From contig JAIEHQ010000066.1 in the NCBI GenBank assembly GCA_029065825.1, forward strand, positions 1 through 41,424: 41,424 nucleotides of DNA, read 5' to 3'. A program made the translations under genes and the position numbers. This document shows, piece after piece, positions 36,101 through 41,424 of the stretch. Position 1 is the first letter of the stretch, and each line of letters starts with the position of its first letter. The stretch is from Alistipes sp. (lineage in GTDB: Bacteria; Bacteroidota; Bacteroidia; Bacteroidales; Rikenellaceae). A model generated the notes under the pieces. The model was not told the DNA's origin. It did no database searches and was given only the letters and a program-made list of their open reading frames with translations.

Positions 36101-36510
36101 TCGGCCAGCGCCTCGGGGTAGGTGCAGACGATCGTATAGCCGTCCGCACCGGCCGCCGCACGGCGCAGCGCTCCGAGCGCCGCCGTCCGCAGCACCACCC
36201 CCTGAGGATCCTCCGTGCCGTAAACGATCGAGCGCTTGTAGGAGGAGGGGAAGAAATAGACGCGCGCCGGATCGAGCAGCGCATAGAAGTCGTTGAGCAG
36301 ATAGGCCGCCGCATCGCGGTCTTCGGCCACGAAAAGGTGCACGCCCCCCGCCCGGGCCGCGAGCGCGGCGGCATAGACGGAGAAGGCGCCGCCGACCAGA
36401 TCCTTCAGATGCACGGTCCGGCTGCCGGAGTCATACGCCCGGCGCAGCTCGCCGGAGCACGCTCCGGCGGCCGCGAGCTGCAAAATATCGGTTTTTTCTA
36501 CGCGAGCCAT
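33172..36510 (-). CDS. mfd: transcription-repair coupling factor
   Basis: 1112 residues. It removes stalled RNA polymerase from DNA lesions and recruits UvrA. Domains in order: a UvrB-like N-terminal module (about 1-350), the RNA-polymerase-interacting CarD-like domain (about 430-510, GDYVVHIDHGVGRFGG), and the RecG-like translocase with Walker A GDVGFGKTE (near residue 585) and the DEEQ box (IIDEEQKFGV). The translocation motif region (GRVGRGSQRGYCYLL) and the C-terminal TRCF regulatory domain (about 960-1090) follow. All key motifs are present. First gene of the cluster down to the PpiD gene; no consensus promoter was seen in the 84 bp upstream. Confidence 0.98.
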   Translation of the reverse strand: MARVEKTDILQLAAAGACSGELRRAYDSGSRTVHLKDLVGGAFSVYAAALAARAGGVHLFVAEDRDAAAYLLNDFYALLDPARVYFFPSSYKRSIVYGTEDPQGVVLRTAALGALRRAAAGADGYTIVCTYPEALAERVADPDAMRRRTVRVGVGDQLAPDALEQRLIEMGFSRVDFVYEPGQYSIRGGIFDLFSFSESKPFRLDFFGDTVDSIRRFEISSQLSSERLDRVEVLPNLNGFAEERITLPAFAGEDGLFWFFDPDYALRRVNDLRRKALAEMEEPAEIDRYLASRNTLLRDMEGMRLFSLRDSLRERPADGAVLFRTAPQPKFNKNFELLADDMTSMAQRGYKTYVLSENRAQLERLENIFYQSGRREVRIEPLALTLHEGFVDHDLKSCFYTDHQIFDRYQRYRINGEIKRDEQMTVAELNQLRPGDYVVHIDHGVGRFGGLVKINENGKVHEAIKLVYKDNDVLFVHVHALHRISRYKSGEGEPPKIYKLGNGAWQKLKTATKKAVKDISRELIALYAKRKASKGFAFSPDGYLQQQLEASFMWEDTPDQQSATQAVKRDMESDEPMDRLVCGDVGFGKTEVAIRAAFKAATDGKQVAVLVPTTILALQHYRSFMQRLRDFPVKVEYLNRTKSSKETARILAELAEGRIDILIGTHKILGKQVRFHDLGLLIIDEEQKFGVAAKEKLTQLSVSVDTLTLTATPIPRTLQFSLMGSRDLSVIATPPPNRQPIVTESHVFSEELVRDAVNAELARGGQVYFVHNRVDDLHALQGMITRLCPGARVATGHGKMPAEQLEKLVMDFIYGEFDVLISTTIVENGIDVPNANTIIIDDAQNYGLSDLHQLRGRVGRGSQRGYCYLLSPGDELLTSDARRRLRAIEEFSDLGSGFNIAMQDLDIRGAGNLLGAEQSGFIADIGFETYQKIMQEAIAELRAEGLEMPGMGDAEQGVMDKMSYISDSVIEIDAEAELPDSYVRQPAEKLRLYRELDATRDEAGLEAFAAKLVDRFGPLPPAAVQLLDAVRLRREAVRLGMERVKVKNGLMIVQFVGDDRSPYYKSEVFMELLRKVTQRPDRFVLKQHNNRLAMTVRGVGNVSEACRTLREL

Positions 36511-36532
36511 CGTTTTTCAGAGGTTGCGATCC

Positions 36533-36576
36533 AAAAAAACGCCTCGCGGAACGCAGTGTTCCCCAAGGCCGTTTTT
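36533..36576 (-). terminator. Rho-independent terminator of the RNase G gene
   Basis: An imperfect hairpin (AAAAACG...GGAAC / GTTCC...CGTTTTT) lies between the RNase G stop and mfd. On the minus strand it ends in a run of seven T. Confidence 0.75.
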
Positions 36577-36594
36577 CGATCCGTCGTCCGACTC

Positions 36595-38145
36595 TTATTT
36601 CTTATAGAGATCCTTGCCGTTCTTGTCGTAATAACGCACATCGACGATGCCGACGCTCTGGTCGGCGACGATCTTCAGGCGCACCTTGTACTTCCACTCC
36701 CAGCGGCGGCGCAGCGACCAAAGGCCGTGGTTGAGGTAGGAGGAGACGTAGGGGCTGACCTGCAGCTTGATATACTTCTGATGAGCGTCCTGCGACAGAT
36801 AGGAGATCTTGTTCTCTATCTTCTTGTCGAGCAGCACCGTCGGCTCGATCCGTCCGGTGCCGTTGCAGGTGGGGCACACGTCCGTGACATCCTGGACGGC
36901 CACCGGGCGCACCCGCTGGCGGGTGATCTGCATCAGGCCGAATTTGGTCAGGGGCAGCACCGTGTGCTTGGCCTTGTCGGTGGACATCAGCTTGGTCATC
37001 TCCTCGTAGAGCAGCTGCCGATTGGGGGCCTTGTGCATGTCGATGAAGTCGATGATCACGATGCCGCCCAGATCGCGCAGACGCAGCTGGCGGGCGATCT
37101 CTTTCGCGGCGGCCAAGTTCACGTCGAGCGCCGTCTGCTCCTGGTCGTCCTCCGCCTTGGTCCGGTTGCCCGAATTGACATCGATCACGTTCATCGCCTC
37201 CGTGTGCTCGATGATGAGGTAGGCGCCCCGCCGCAGCGACACGTACTTGGCGAAGAGCGACTTGATCTGCTTCGAAATGTCGAAGTTGTCGAAGATGGGC
37301 ACGTTGCCCCGGTAGAGCTTCACGAGCTTCTCGCTCTGAGGCTCGATCACACGAATGTAGTTCTGGATCTCGTGGAACATCGCCTCGTCATCGACGACGA
37401 TCTGCGAGAAGGAGCCGCCCAGCGAGTCCCGGATGATGGTGTTGGCCCGGCTCAGCTCGCTCATAAGCTGTGCGGGAGCCGTCTTCCTGCGGATATTCTG
37501 CAGGGTCTTCTGCCAGCGGTCCAGCAGCGAGCGGATATCCTGCTCGATATCGCTATCCTTCGCCTCGACCGCCGCAGTGCGGATGATCACGCCGAAATTC
37601 TTGGGCAGCACCGCCGCCGCGATCCCCTTGAGCCGCTTCTTCTCCTCGGCAGAACGGATCTTCTGCGAGAGGAACACCTTCGAGGAGAAGGGCACCAGCA
37701 CCACATTGCGCCCGGCGAGCGAGACATCGGCCGTCAGGCGGGGTCCCTTGGTCGAGATGGCCTCCTTCGCCACCTGCACCAGGATGGTCTGTCCGGGCTG
37801 CAGGTAGGAGCCGATCTTTCCCGACTTCTCGATCGCCGGCTCCATCTTCATCGTCTCGACGCGCATGCCGCGCCGCCCGGGCTGGTAGCTGTCCACCAGC
37901 TTCTGCAGCGAAGAGAACTGCGTTCCCAGATCGAGGTAGTGGATGAAGGCATCGCGCTCATGGCCGATATTGACGAACGCGGCGTTCAGCCCCGGCATGA
38001 TCTTGCGCACCTTGCCCAAATAAATATCTCCGACGGCGAAACCCGTCTGACACTGTTCCTTATTGAGTTCGACCAATACCTTGTCCTCGCACAGGGCGAT
38101 CGATATTTCGGTCGGATTTACATTGACTATTAATTCGCGATTCAT
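36595..38145 (-). CDS. rng: ribonuclease G (RNase E/G family)
   Basis: 516 residues from the ATG at 38145 (MNRELIVNVNPTEISIAL). An N-terminal S1 domain (about 35-125, FVNIGHERDAFIHYLDL) is followed by the catalytic RNase E/G core. The two metal-binding Asp regions are visible (NVIDVNSGNRTK and GGIVIIDFIDMH), and the Zn-link reads CPTCNGTGRI. The family cuts single-stranded RNA at AU-rich sites, matures 16S rRNA and degrades mRNA. The scaffold tail of RNase E is absent, so this is the short RNase G type. A terminator follows. No -7 element was found within 100 bp upstream. Confidence 0.95.
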   Translation of the reverse strand: MNRELIVNVNPTEISIALCEDKVLVELNKEQCQTGFAVGDIYLGKVRKIMPGLNAAFVNIGHERDAFIHYLDLGTQFSSLQKLVDSYQPGRRGMRVETMKMEPAIEKSGKIGSYLQPGQTILVQVAKEAISTKGPRLTADVSLAGRNVVLVPFSSKVFLSQKIRSAEEKKRLKGIAAAVLPKNFGVIIRTAAVEAKDSDIEQDIRSLLDRWQKTLQNIRRKTAPAQLMSELSRANTIIRDSLGGSFSQIVVDDEAMFHEIQNYIRVIEPQSEKLVKLYRGNVPIFDNFDISKQIKSLFAKYVSLRRGAYLIIEHTEAMNVIDVNSGNRTKAEDDQEQTALDVNLAAAKEIARQLRLRDLGGIVIIDFIDMHKAPNRQLLYEEMTKLMSTDKAKHTVLPLTKFGLMQITRQRVRPVAVQDVTDVCPTCNGTGRIEPTVLLDKKIENKISYLSQDAHQKYIKLQVSPYVSSYLNHGLWSLRRRWEWKYKVRLKIVADQSVGIVDVRYYDKNGKDLYKK

Positions 38146-38379
38146 ATATGTTTGCGCACGGCGCGGCACGGAGCGGCGCATGCGGATTCGAATGTTATCG
38201 GGTTACGGGCCGTTTCGTATCGGGGAAGCACGACCCTGCTTCCTTTCGTCTTCATGCCGCCGGCTCCGGCGACGGAATCCGTCCCCGCCCTGCCGACCGG
38301 CTTCGCGGAATCTCCTTCCGGAGCCGCCGCAGCGAGAGCCTGCGGCGTGTCCGACCCCCGCGAAAAGGCCGGAACCGGA
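38146..38379. other. gene-free stretch upstream of rng
   Basis: About 230 bp with no supported gene. Open frames here are short and Arg/Pro-rich. It must contain the rng promoter, but no clear TAnnTTTG was seen; TAACATTCG (minus strand, near 38200) is a poor match. A long 5' leader for autoregulation by RNase G is possible but not shown. Confidence 0.4.
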
Positions 38380-38421
38380 AAACAGGTAAAGCTAAAAGAG
38401 TCCTGTACCCTTTTAGCTTTA
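38380..38421 (-). terminator. Rho-independent terminator of the HU/COX24-like unit
   Basis: A perfect 12-bp stem (TAAAGCTAAAAG at 38387-38398 / CTTTTAGCTTTA at 38410-38421), AT-rich, 31 bp after the stop of the small gene; on the minus strand it is followed by CCTGTTTTCC. Confidence 0.7.
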
Positions 38422-38452
38422 TCGTTCCCTTCTTTCGCACGGAGCGTGCTAC

Positions 38453-38542
38453 TTACTTTTTCTTGTGACGATTCTTGCGCAGACGTTTTTTACGCTTGTG
38501 AGTCGCCATCTTGTGACGCTTATGTTTCTTTCCGTTCGGCAT
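38453..38542 (-). CDS. 29-residue AURKAIP1/COX24-like ribosomal protein (mS38-type)
   Basis: A very small gene: ATG at 38542, TAA at 38453. The product starts MPNGKKHKRHKMATHK, continues RKKRLRKNRH and ends KKK; more than half its residues are Lys or Arg and none is acidic. This matches the small Bacteroidota proteins annotated as AURKAIP1/COX24 domain proteins, relatives of mitochondrial small-subunit protein mS38. A role on the small ribosomal subunit is inferred from that similarity. It lies 31 bp after the HU gene with no promoter in between, so it is expressed with HU. A terminator follows directly. Homology is recalled, not computed. Confidence 0.85.
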   Translation of the reverse strand: MPNGKKHKRHKMATHKRKKRLRKNRHKKK

Positions 38543-38573
38543 AACTGTAATTGTTTTGAGATTGTACTTCTAT

Positions 38574-38846
38574 TTATTTAACCTTCGCCGCAAAGCTCTT
38601 TGCAGGCTTGAAAGCCGGAATATTGTGCTCCGGAATCGTGATGGTCGTATTCTTGGAGATGTTACGAGCCACTTTCTTGGCGCGCTTCTTCACGATGAAG
38701 CTGCCGAAACCCCGGAGATACACGTTGTTGTTCGAGGCCAGAGAACCCTTGATGCTCTCCATAAAAGCCTCAACGATAGCCTGAACCTGTACTTTTTCAG
38801 CACCGGTGCTTTTCGCGATTTCGCTGACGATATCTGCCTTTGTCAT
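38574..38846 (-). CDS. HU-family DNA-binding protein
   Basis: 90 residues, a full-length HU/IHF protein. It starts MTKADIVSEIAKSTG, has the core RGFGSFIVKKRAKKVARN, and a beta-arm with the intercalating Pro (the usual RNP segment reads TITIPEHNIPAFKP). It binds and bends DNA in the nucleoid. It has a consensus promoter at 38884-38918. The downstream gene for the COX24-like protein probably shares its mRNA, linking nucleoid and ribosome expression. Whether it acts as a homodimer or pairs with another HU is not known from this window. Confidence 0.96.
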   Translation of the reverse strand: MTKADIVSEIAKSTGAEKVQVQAIVEAFMESIKGSLASNNNVYLRGFGSFIVKKRAKKVARNISKNTTITIPEHNIPAFKPAKSFAAKVK

Positions 38847-38883
38847 ACTATGATTAATTAAGTTAATACCCTTTTCGGGACTG

Positions 38884-38918
38884 CAAATATAAGTTTTATT
38901 CGGTTATCTCACAACAAA
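38884..38918 (-). promoter_or_regulatory. promoter of the HU gene
   Basis: On the minus strand TATATTTG (38884-38891) is an exact -7 element and TTTGTTG (38912-38918) gives a -33 element at 20 bp spacing. The AT-rich block ends sharply at 38938, after which GC-rich spacer without features runs to the porX promoter. Confidence 0.8.
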
Positions 38919-39097
38919 CTACCAACTTTTTTTATCCGCTGCCGCCGGAGGCCGCCCCAGCCCGGGAGCGTTTCCCTCCAAATACCGCGCCACACCCCGC
39001 GGGCGGGCCGTCCGGGACGCAGACCGACCGCCCGGCCGCAGCGCCCCACGCTGCAGAAAAGTTCCCCCGCCGGCACAATAAATTCCCCGGCACGCGC

Positions 39098-39128
39098 ATT
39101 GTATATAGTGGTAAAACGACTATTTTTG
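39098..39128 (+). promoter_or_regulatory. promoter of porX
   Basis: ATTG (39098-39101) and TATTTTTG (39121-39128, exact -7 match) are 19 bp apart, 20 bp before the ATG. Confidence 0.75.
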
Positions 39129-39148
39129 TTCCATTAAAACACCGCCAT

Positions 39149-40699
39149 ATGGTCAAGATACTTTGGGTGGACGACGAGATCGATCTGCTGAAACCGCACA
39201 TCCTGTTCCTGCAGGGGAAAGGCTACGAGGTAACCTGCTGCAACAACGGCTACGACGCCATCGACATGGCCACGGAGGAGGATTTCGACCTGATCATCCT
39301 CGACGAGATGATGCCCGGCATGACCGGACTCGAAACCCTGCCGAAAATCAAGGAGGCTCGCCCCACGACCCCCGTCATCATGGTTACCAAGAGCGAGGAG
39401 GAGAACATCATGGACAAGGCCGTCGGCTCGAAAATCGCCGACTACCTCATCAAGCCGGTCAATCCCAACCAGGTGCTGCTCTCGATCAAGAAACACGTCC
39501 ACTCCCGCCAGCTCGTCACCGAGCAGACCTCGGCCGACTACCGGGCCGAGTTCGGGCGCATCTCCTCGTCGCTCCAGATGGCCGACACGTTCGCCGACTG
39601 GTGCAACATCTACCGCCGCATCACCAACTGGGAGATCGAACTGTCGGACTCGACCGATCAGGGCATCAAGGAGATCGTCGCCTTCCAGAAGCAGGAGGCC
39701 AACCAGGAGTTCGGCAAGTTCGTGCGCCGCAACTACGCCGACTGGATCAACCGGCGCGACGAACGCACGCCCATCATGTCGCACACGCTCATGCGCTCGA
39801 AGATCTTTCCGGTGGCGGACACCCACCCCAAGACCACGCTGCTGCTGATCGACAACTTCCGCTACGACCAGTGGCGGGCGATCAGCCCGCTGCTGCGGGG
39901 CCACTACGACGTGGCGGTGGACGACTTCTACTGCGCCATCCTCCCCACGGCGACCCAGTACGCCCGCAACGCCATATTCGCCGGGCTGATGCCGCTGGCC
40001 ATCGACAAGCTCATGCCCGGAAAATGGCTCAACGACAACGAAGAGGGAGGCAAGAACCGCTACGAGGAGGATTTCCTGCGCCGGCAGATGGCCTCCGCCG
40101 GCAAGAGCTACAAGTACACCTTCGACAAGCTGGTCCGCCCCGAGGCGGGCCGCAAGCTGATCGACAACATCCAGCGCATCTACGATGCCGACTTCTCGGT
40201 CATCGTCTATAACTTCCTCGACATCCTCTCGCACGCCCGCACCGAGACGGAGATCATCCGCGAGCTGACCGAAGACGAAGCCTCCTTCCGCTCGCTGACC
40301 CGCTCGTGGTTCGAGCATTCGGACCTGCTCACGCTGCTGCGGCTGCTGGCCCAGCGGGGCCACACGGTGGTCATCACTTCGGATCACGGCACCATCCGCA
40401 TCGACAATCCGGTCAAGGTGACGGGCGACCGGGAGACCTCGCCCAACCTGCGCTACAAAACCGGGCGCAACCTGGCCTACAACCCGCGCGAGGTGTTCGA
40501 AATCACGCGCCCCGAGGAGATCCAGCTCCCGTCGATCAACCTCTCGTCGAGCTACATATTCGCCTCGGGCAGGGACTTCCTGGTGTATAACAACGACGCG
40601 AACCGCTACATACGCTACTACCGCGACACCTTCCAGCACGGAGGCATCTCGATGGAGGAGATGATCGTTCCCTACATCGTGCTGCACCCCAAGAAATAG
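39149..40699 (+). CDS. porX: PorX: response regulator with PglZ phosphatase-like domain
   Basis: 516 residues. The receiver domain (1-120) has the acidic pocket D8-D9, phospho-acceptor D52, T80 and K102. A helical linker leads to a PglZ domain of the alkaline-phosphatase superfamily (about 225-510). Probable metal ligands are D235, T267 or T269, D358, H362, D412-H413 and H497, so the enzyme part looks active. In Porphyromonas PorX controls type IX secretion genes through sigma factor SigP and hydrolyses nucleotides. No T9SS gene or PorY kinase is in this window. PorX is widely conserved in Bacteroidota, also in species without a full T9SS, so the target here is open. It has its own promoter. 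Confidence 0.93.
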   Translation: MVKILWVDDEIDLLKPHILFLQGKGYEVTCCNNGYDAIDMATEEDFDLIILDEMMPGMTGLETLPKIKEARPTTPVIMVTKSEEENIMDKAVGSKIADYLIKPVNPNQVLLSIKKHVHSRQLVTEQTSADYRAEFGRISSSLQMADTFADWCNIYRRITNWEIELSDSTDQGIKEIVAFQKQEANQEFGKFVRRNYADWINRRDERTPIMSHTLMRSKIFPVADTHPKTTLLLIDNFRYDQWRAISPLLRGHYDVAVDDFYCAILPTATQYARNAIFAGLMPLAIDKLMPGKWLNDNEEGGKNRYEEDFLRRQMASAGKSYKYTFDKLVRPEAGRKLIDNIQRIYDADFSVIVYNFLDILSHARTETEIIRELTEDEASFRSLTRSWFEHSDLLTLLRLLAQRGHTVVITSDHGTIRIDNPVKVTGDRETSPNLRYKTGRNLAYNPREVFEITRPEEIQLPSINLSSSYIFASGRDFLVYNNDANRYIRYYRDTFQHGGISMEEMIVPYIVLHPKK

Positions 40700-40705
40700 A
40701 GCGAA

Positions 40706-40734
40706 GCGGCGGGTCTGGCGGCCCGCCGCCTTTG
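40706..40734 (+). terminator. GC-rich hairpin after porX
   Basis: GCGGCGGG (40706-40713) pairs with CCCGCCGC (40722-40729), followed only by TTTG; a weak terminator that touches the tsaE -33 element. Confidence 0.45.
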
Positions 40735-40762
40735 CATGCAAGCGGAAAACCGCTATCTTTGC
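40731..40762 (+). promoter_or_regulatory. promoter of tsaE
   Basis: TTTG (40731-40734) and TATCTTTGC (40754-40762) with 19-bp spacing: a textbook match to both Bacteroidota promoter elements. Confidence 0.85.
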
Positions 40763-40783
40763 ACGACACAAAACGACTTACGG

Positions 40784-41200
40784 ATGAAAACTATCCACAT
40801 AGATTCCCGCGGCGACCTGCCCGAAGCGGCGGAGGCGGTGGTCGAGGCCATCGGCGAGCGTTCGGTGGTGGTCTTCCGCGGCGGAATGGGCGCGGGCAAG
40901 ACCACGCTGATCCGCGAGATCGTCGCCCGGCTCGGAGCCGGCGACACGGTAACCAGCCCCACCTTCGCCATCGTCAATCACTATTCGGGGAGCGGAGGCC
41001 GCCCCATCTACCACTTCGACTTCTACCGGATCGACCGCTCGGAGGAGGCCTACGACTTCGGCTACGAGGAGTATTTCTACTCGGGCGACCTCTGCCTGAT
41101 CGAATGGCCCGAGAAGATCGAGGAGCTGCTTCCCGACGGGGTCATGACCGTCCGCATCACGCCGGGCGAGGGCGAGCGGCGGACGATCGAAATCGACTGA
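40784..41200 (+). CDS. tsaE: tRNA threonylcarbamoyladenosine (t6A) synthesis ATPase
   Basis: 138 residues from the ATG at 40784; a start 16 codons earlier would lie inside the promoter and is rejected. P-loop ATPase with Walker A GGMGAGKTT (33-41), the SPTFAIVNHY motif and HFDFYRID, followed by the IEWPEK segment; all are standard for TsaE. With TsaB and TsaD it makes the t6A37 modification of ANN-decoding tRNAs, needed for accurate start and Lys/Ile/Thr/Asn decoding. Acts in the cytoplasm. It has a strong promoter of its own. No other tsa gene is nearby. Confidence 0.97.
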   Translation: MKTIHIDSRGDLPEAAEAVVEAIGERSVVVFRGGMGAGKTTLIREIVARLGAGDTVTSPTFAIVNHYSGSGGRPIYHFDFYRIDRSEEAYDFGYEEYFYSGDLCLIEWPEKIEELLPDGVMTVRITPGEGERRTIEID

Positions 41201-41259
41201 CGAAGGAGACACCCTTCCGCTCCCGGAACGCCCCGCCGATCGGCCGCACAGGGGATGTC

Positions 41260-41281
41260 CCGCAGAAACCGTCCGCTGCGG
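41260..41281 (+). terminator. possible weak terminator after tsaE
   Basis: CCGCAG (41260-41265) pairs with CTGCGG (41276-41281), followed by ATTTG, which is also the next promoter's -33 element; low confidence. Confidence 0.3.
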
Positions 41282-41282
41282 A

Positions 41283-41315
41283 TTTGCACGATTCGGGCGC
41301 AAAAGCTATCTTCGC
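41283..41315 (+). promoter_or_regulatory. promoter of the gene at the right edge
   Basis: TTTG (41283-41286) and TATCTTCG (41307-41314, one mismatch to TAnnTTTG) are 20 bp apart, 35 bp before the ATG at 41350. Confidence 0.6.
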
Positions 41316-41349
41316 CGGCGAATTGTGCCACAAAACACACGAAACGACC

Positions 41350-41424
41350 ATGGAAAAATACGAATCGAAACACCAGCAGATACTCCGTTCGGCCGACCAG
41401 ATCTACACGGTCATCAGCCGCTTC
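41350..41424 (+). CDS. 5' end of a probable SRPBCC-family gene
   Basis: Only 25 codons are inside the window. The start MEKYESKHQQILRSADQIY, with V-I-S-R-F following, resembles the first strand and helix of START/SRPBCC (polyketide-cyclase-like) ligand-binding proteins common in Bacteroidota. Such proteins bind hydrophobic small molecules; the role is unknown. The family call rests on this short segment only. A promoter precedes it, so it is likely a separate unit from tsaE. Confidence 0.55.
   Translation, partial: MEKYESKHQQILRSADQIYTVISRF

Noticed and set aside
34483..38133. Plus-strand open frame of about 1200 codons opposite mfd and rng
   Set aside because: It runs antisense through two clear genes and their terminator; composition is typical of a shadow frame.
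1..41424. tRNA genes, CRISPR arrays, insertion sequences, prophage genes
   Set aside because: No cloverleaf with a CCA-proximal T-loop pattern, no regularly spaced repeats, and no transposase, integrase or phage structural protein was found when reading both strands.

Overview
The window looks like a chromosomal segment of a GC-rich Bacteroidota, most likely an Alistipes/Rikenellaceae-type gut bacterium. Four things point there. Promoters carry the Bacteroidota -7 element (TAnnTTTG) with a TTG/TTTG -33 element about 19-21 bp upstream. The gene set is typical of the phylum: two-subunit methylmalonyl-CoA mutase, PorX, a LptC/TPR/OmpP1 cluster, an IleS2-type isoleucyl-tRNA synthetase and a tiny COX24-like ribosomal protein. 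Clear Shine-Dalgarno sequences are rare. GC content is high, so every real gene has long antisense shadow frames. No tRNA, rRNA, CRISPR array, IS element or phage was seen. The genus is an inference; the phylum is well supported.

Layout. 1-5187 (+): the end of an MsbA-type ABC exporter, ileS and a DksA/TraR-like gene, separated by strong terminators. 5244-8480 (-): a BlaI/BlaR1-type pair; the sensor peptidase carries an unusual C-terminus with four TonB-plug-like repeats, and the promoter overlaps nested inverted repeats. 8557-17145 (-): a nine-gene operon of mostly unnamed proteins. It combines LPP20/FlgT-like secreted proteins, a DUF6175 protein, a zinc-ribbon membrane protein, an SPFH-GYF protein and a four-helix membrane protein, and ends in a strong terminator. 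This is the best candidate for an undescribed envelope system. 17311-20617 (-): ubiD-family decarboxylase, a helix-hairpin-helix protein and rpsU. 20815-24968 (+): mutA-mutB, divergent from ubiD, for succinate/propionate metabolism.

25421-36510 (-): mfd, coaX, an OmpP1/FadL-like protein, a TPR protein, lptC, a CNNM/CorC protein and a PpiD-like chaperone, nearly back to back. It couples transcription-coupled repair and CoA synthesis to outer-membrane biogenesis. 36533-38918 (-): RNase G, then an HU gene followed by a 29-residue COX24/mS38-like gene. 39098-41424 (+): porX, tsaE and the start of a probable SRPBCC-family gene that runs off the window.

Functional calls rest on reading motifs and family knowledge; no database search was run. 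Promoters and terminators are pattern-based predictions.
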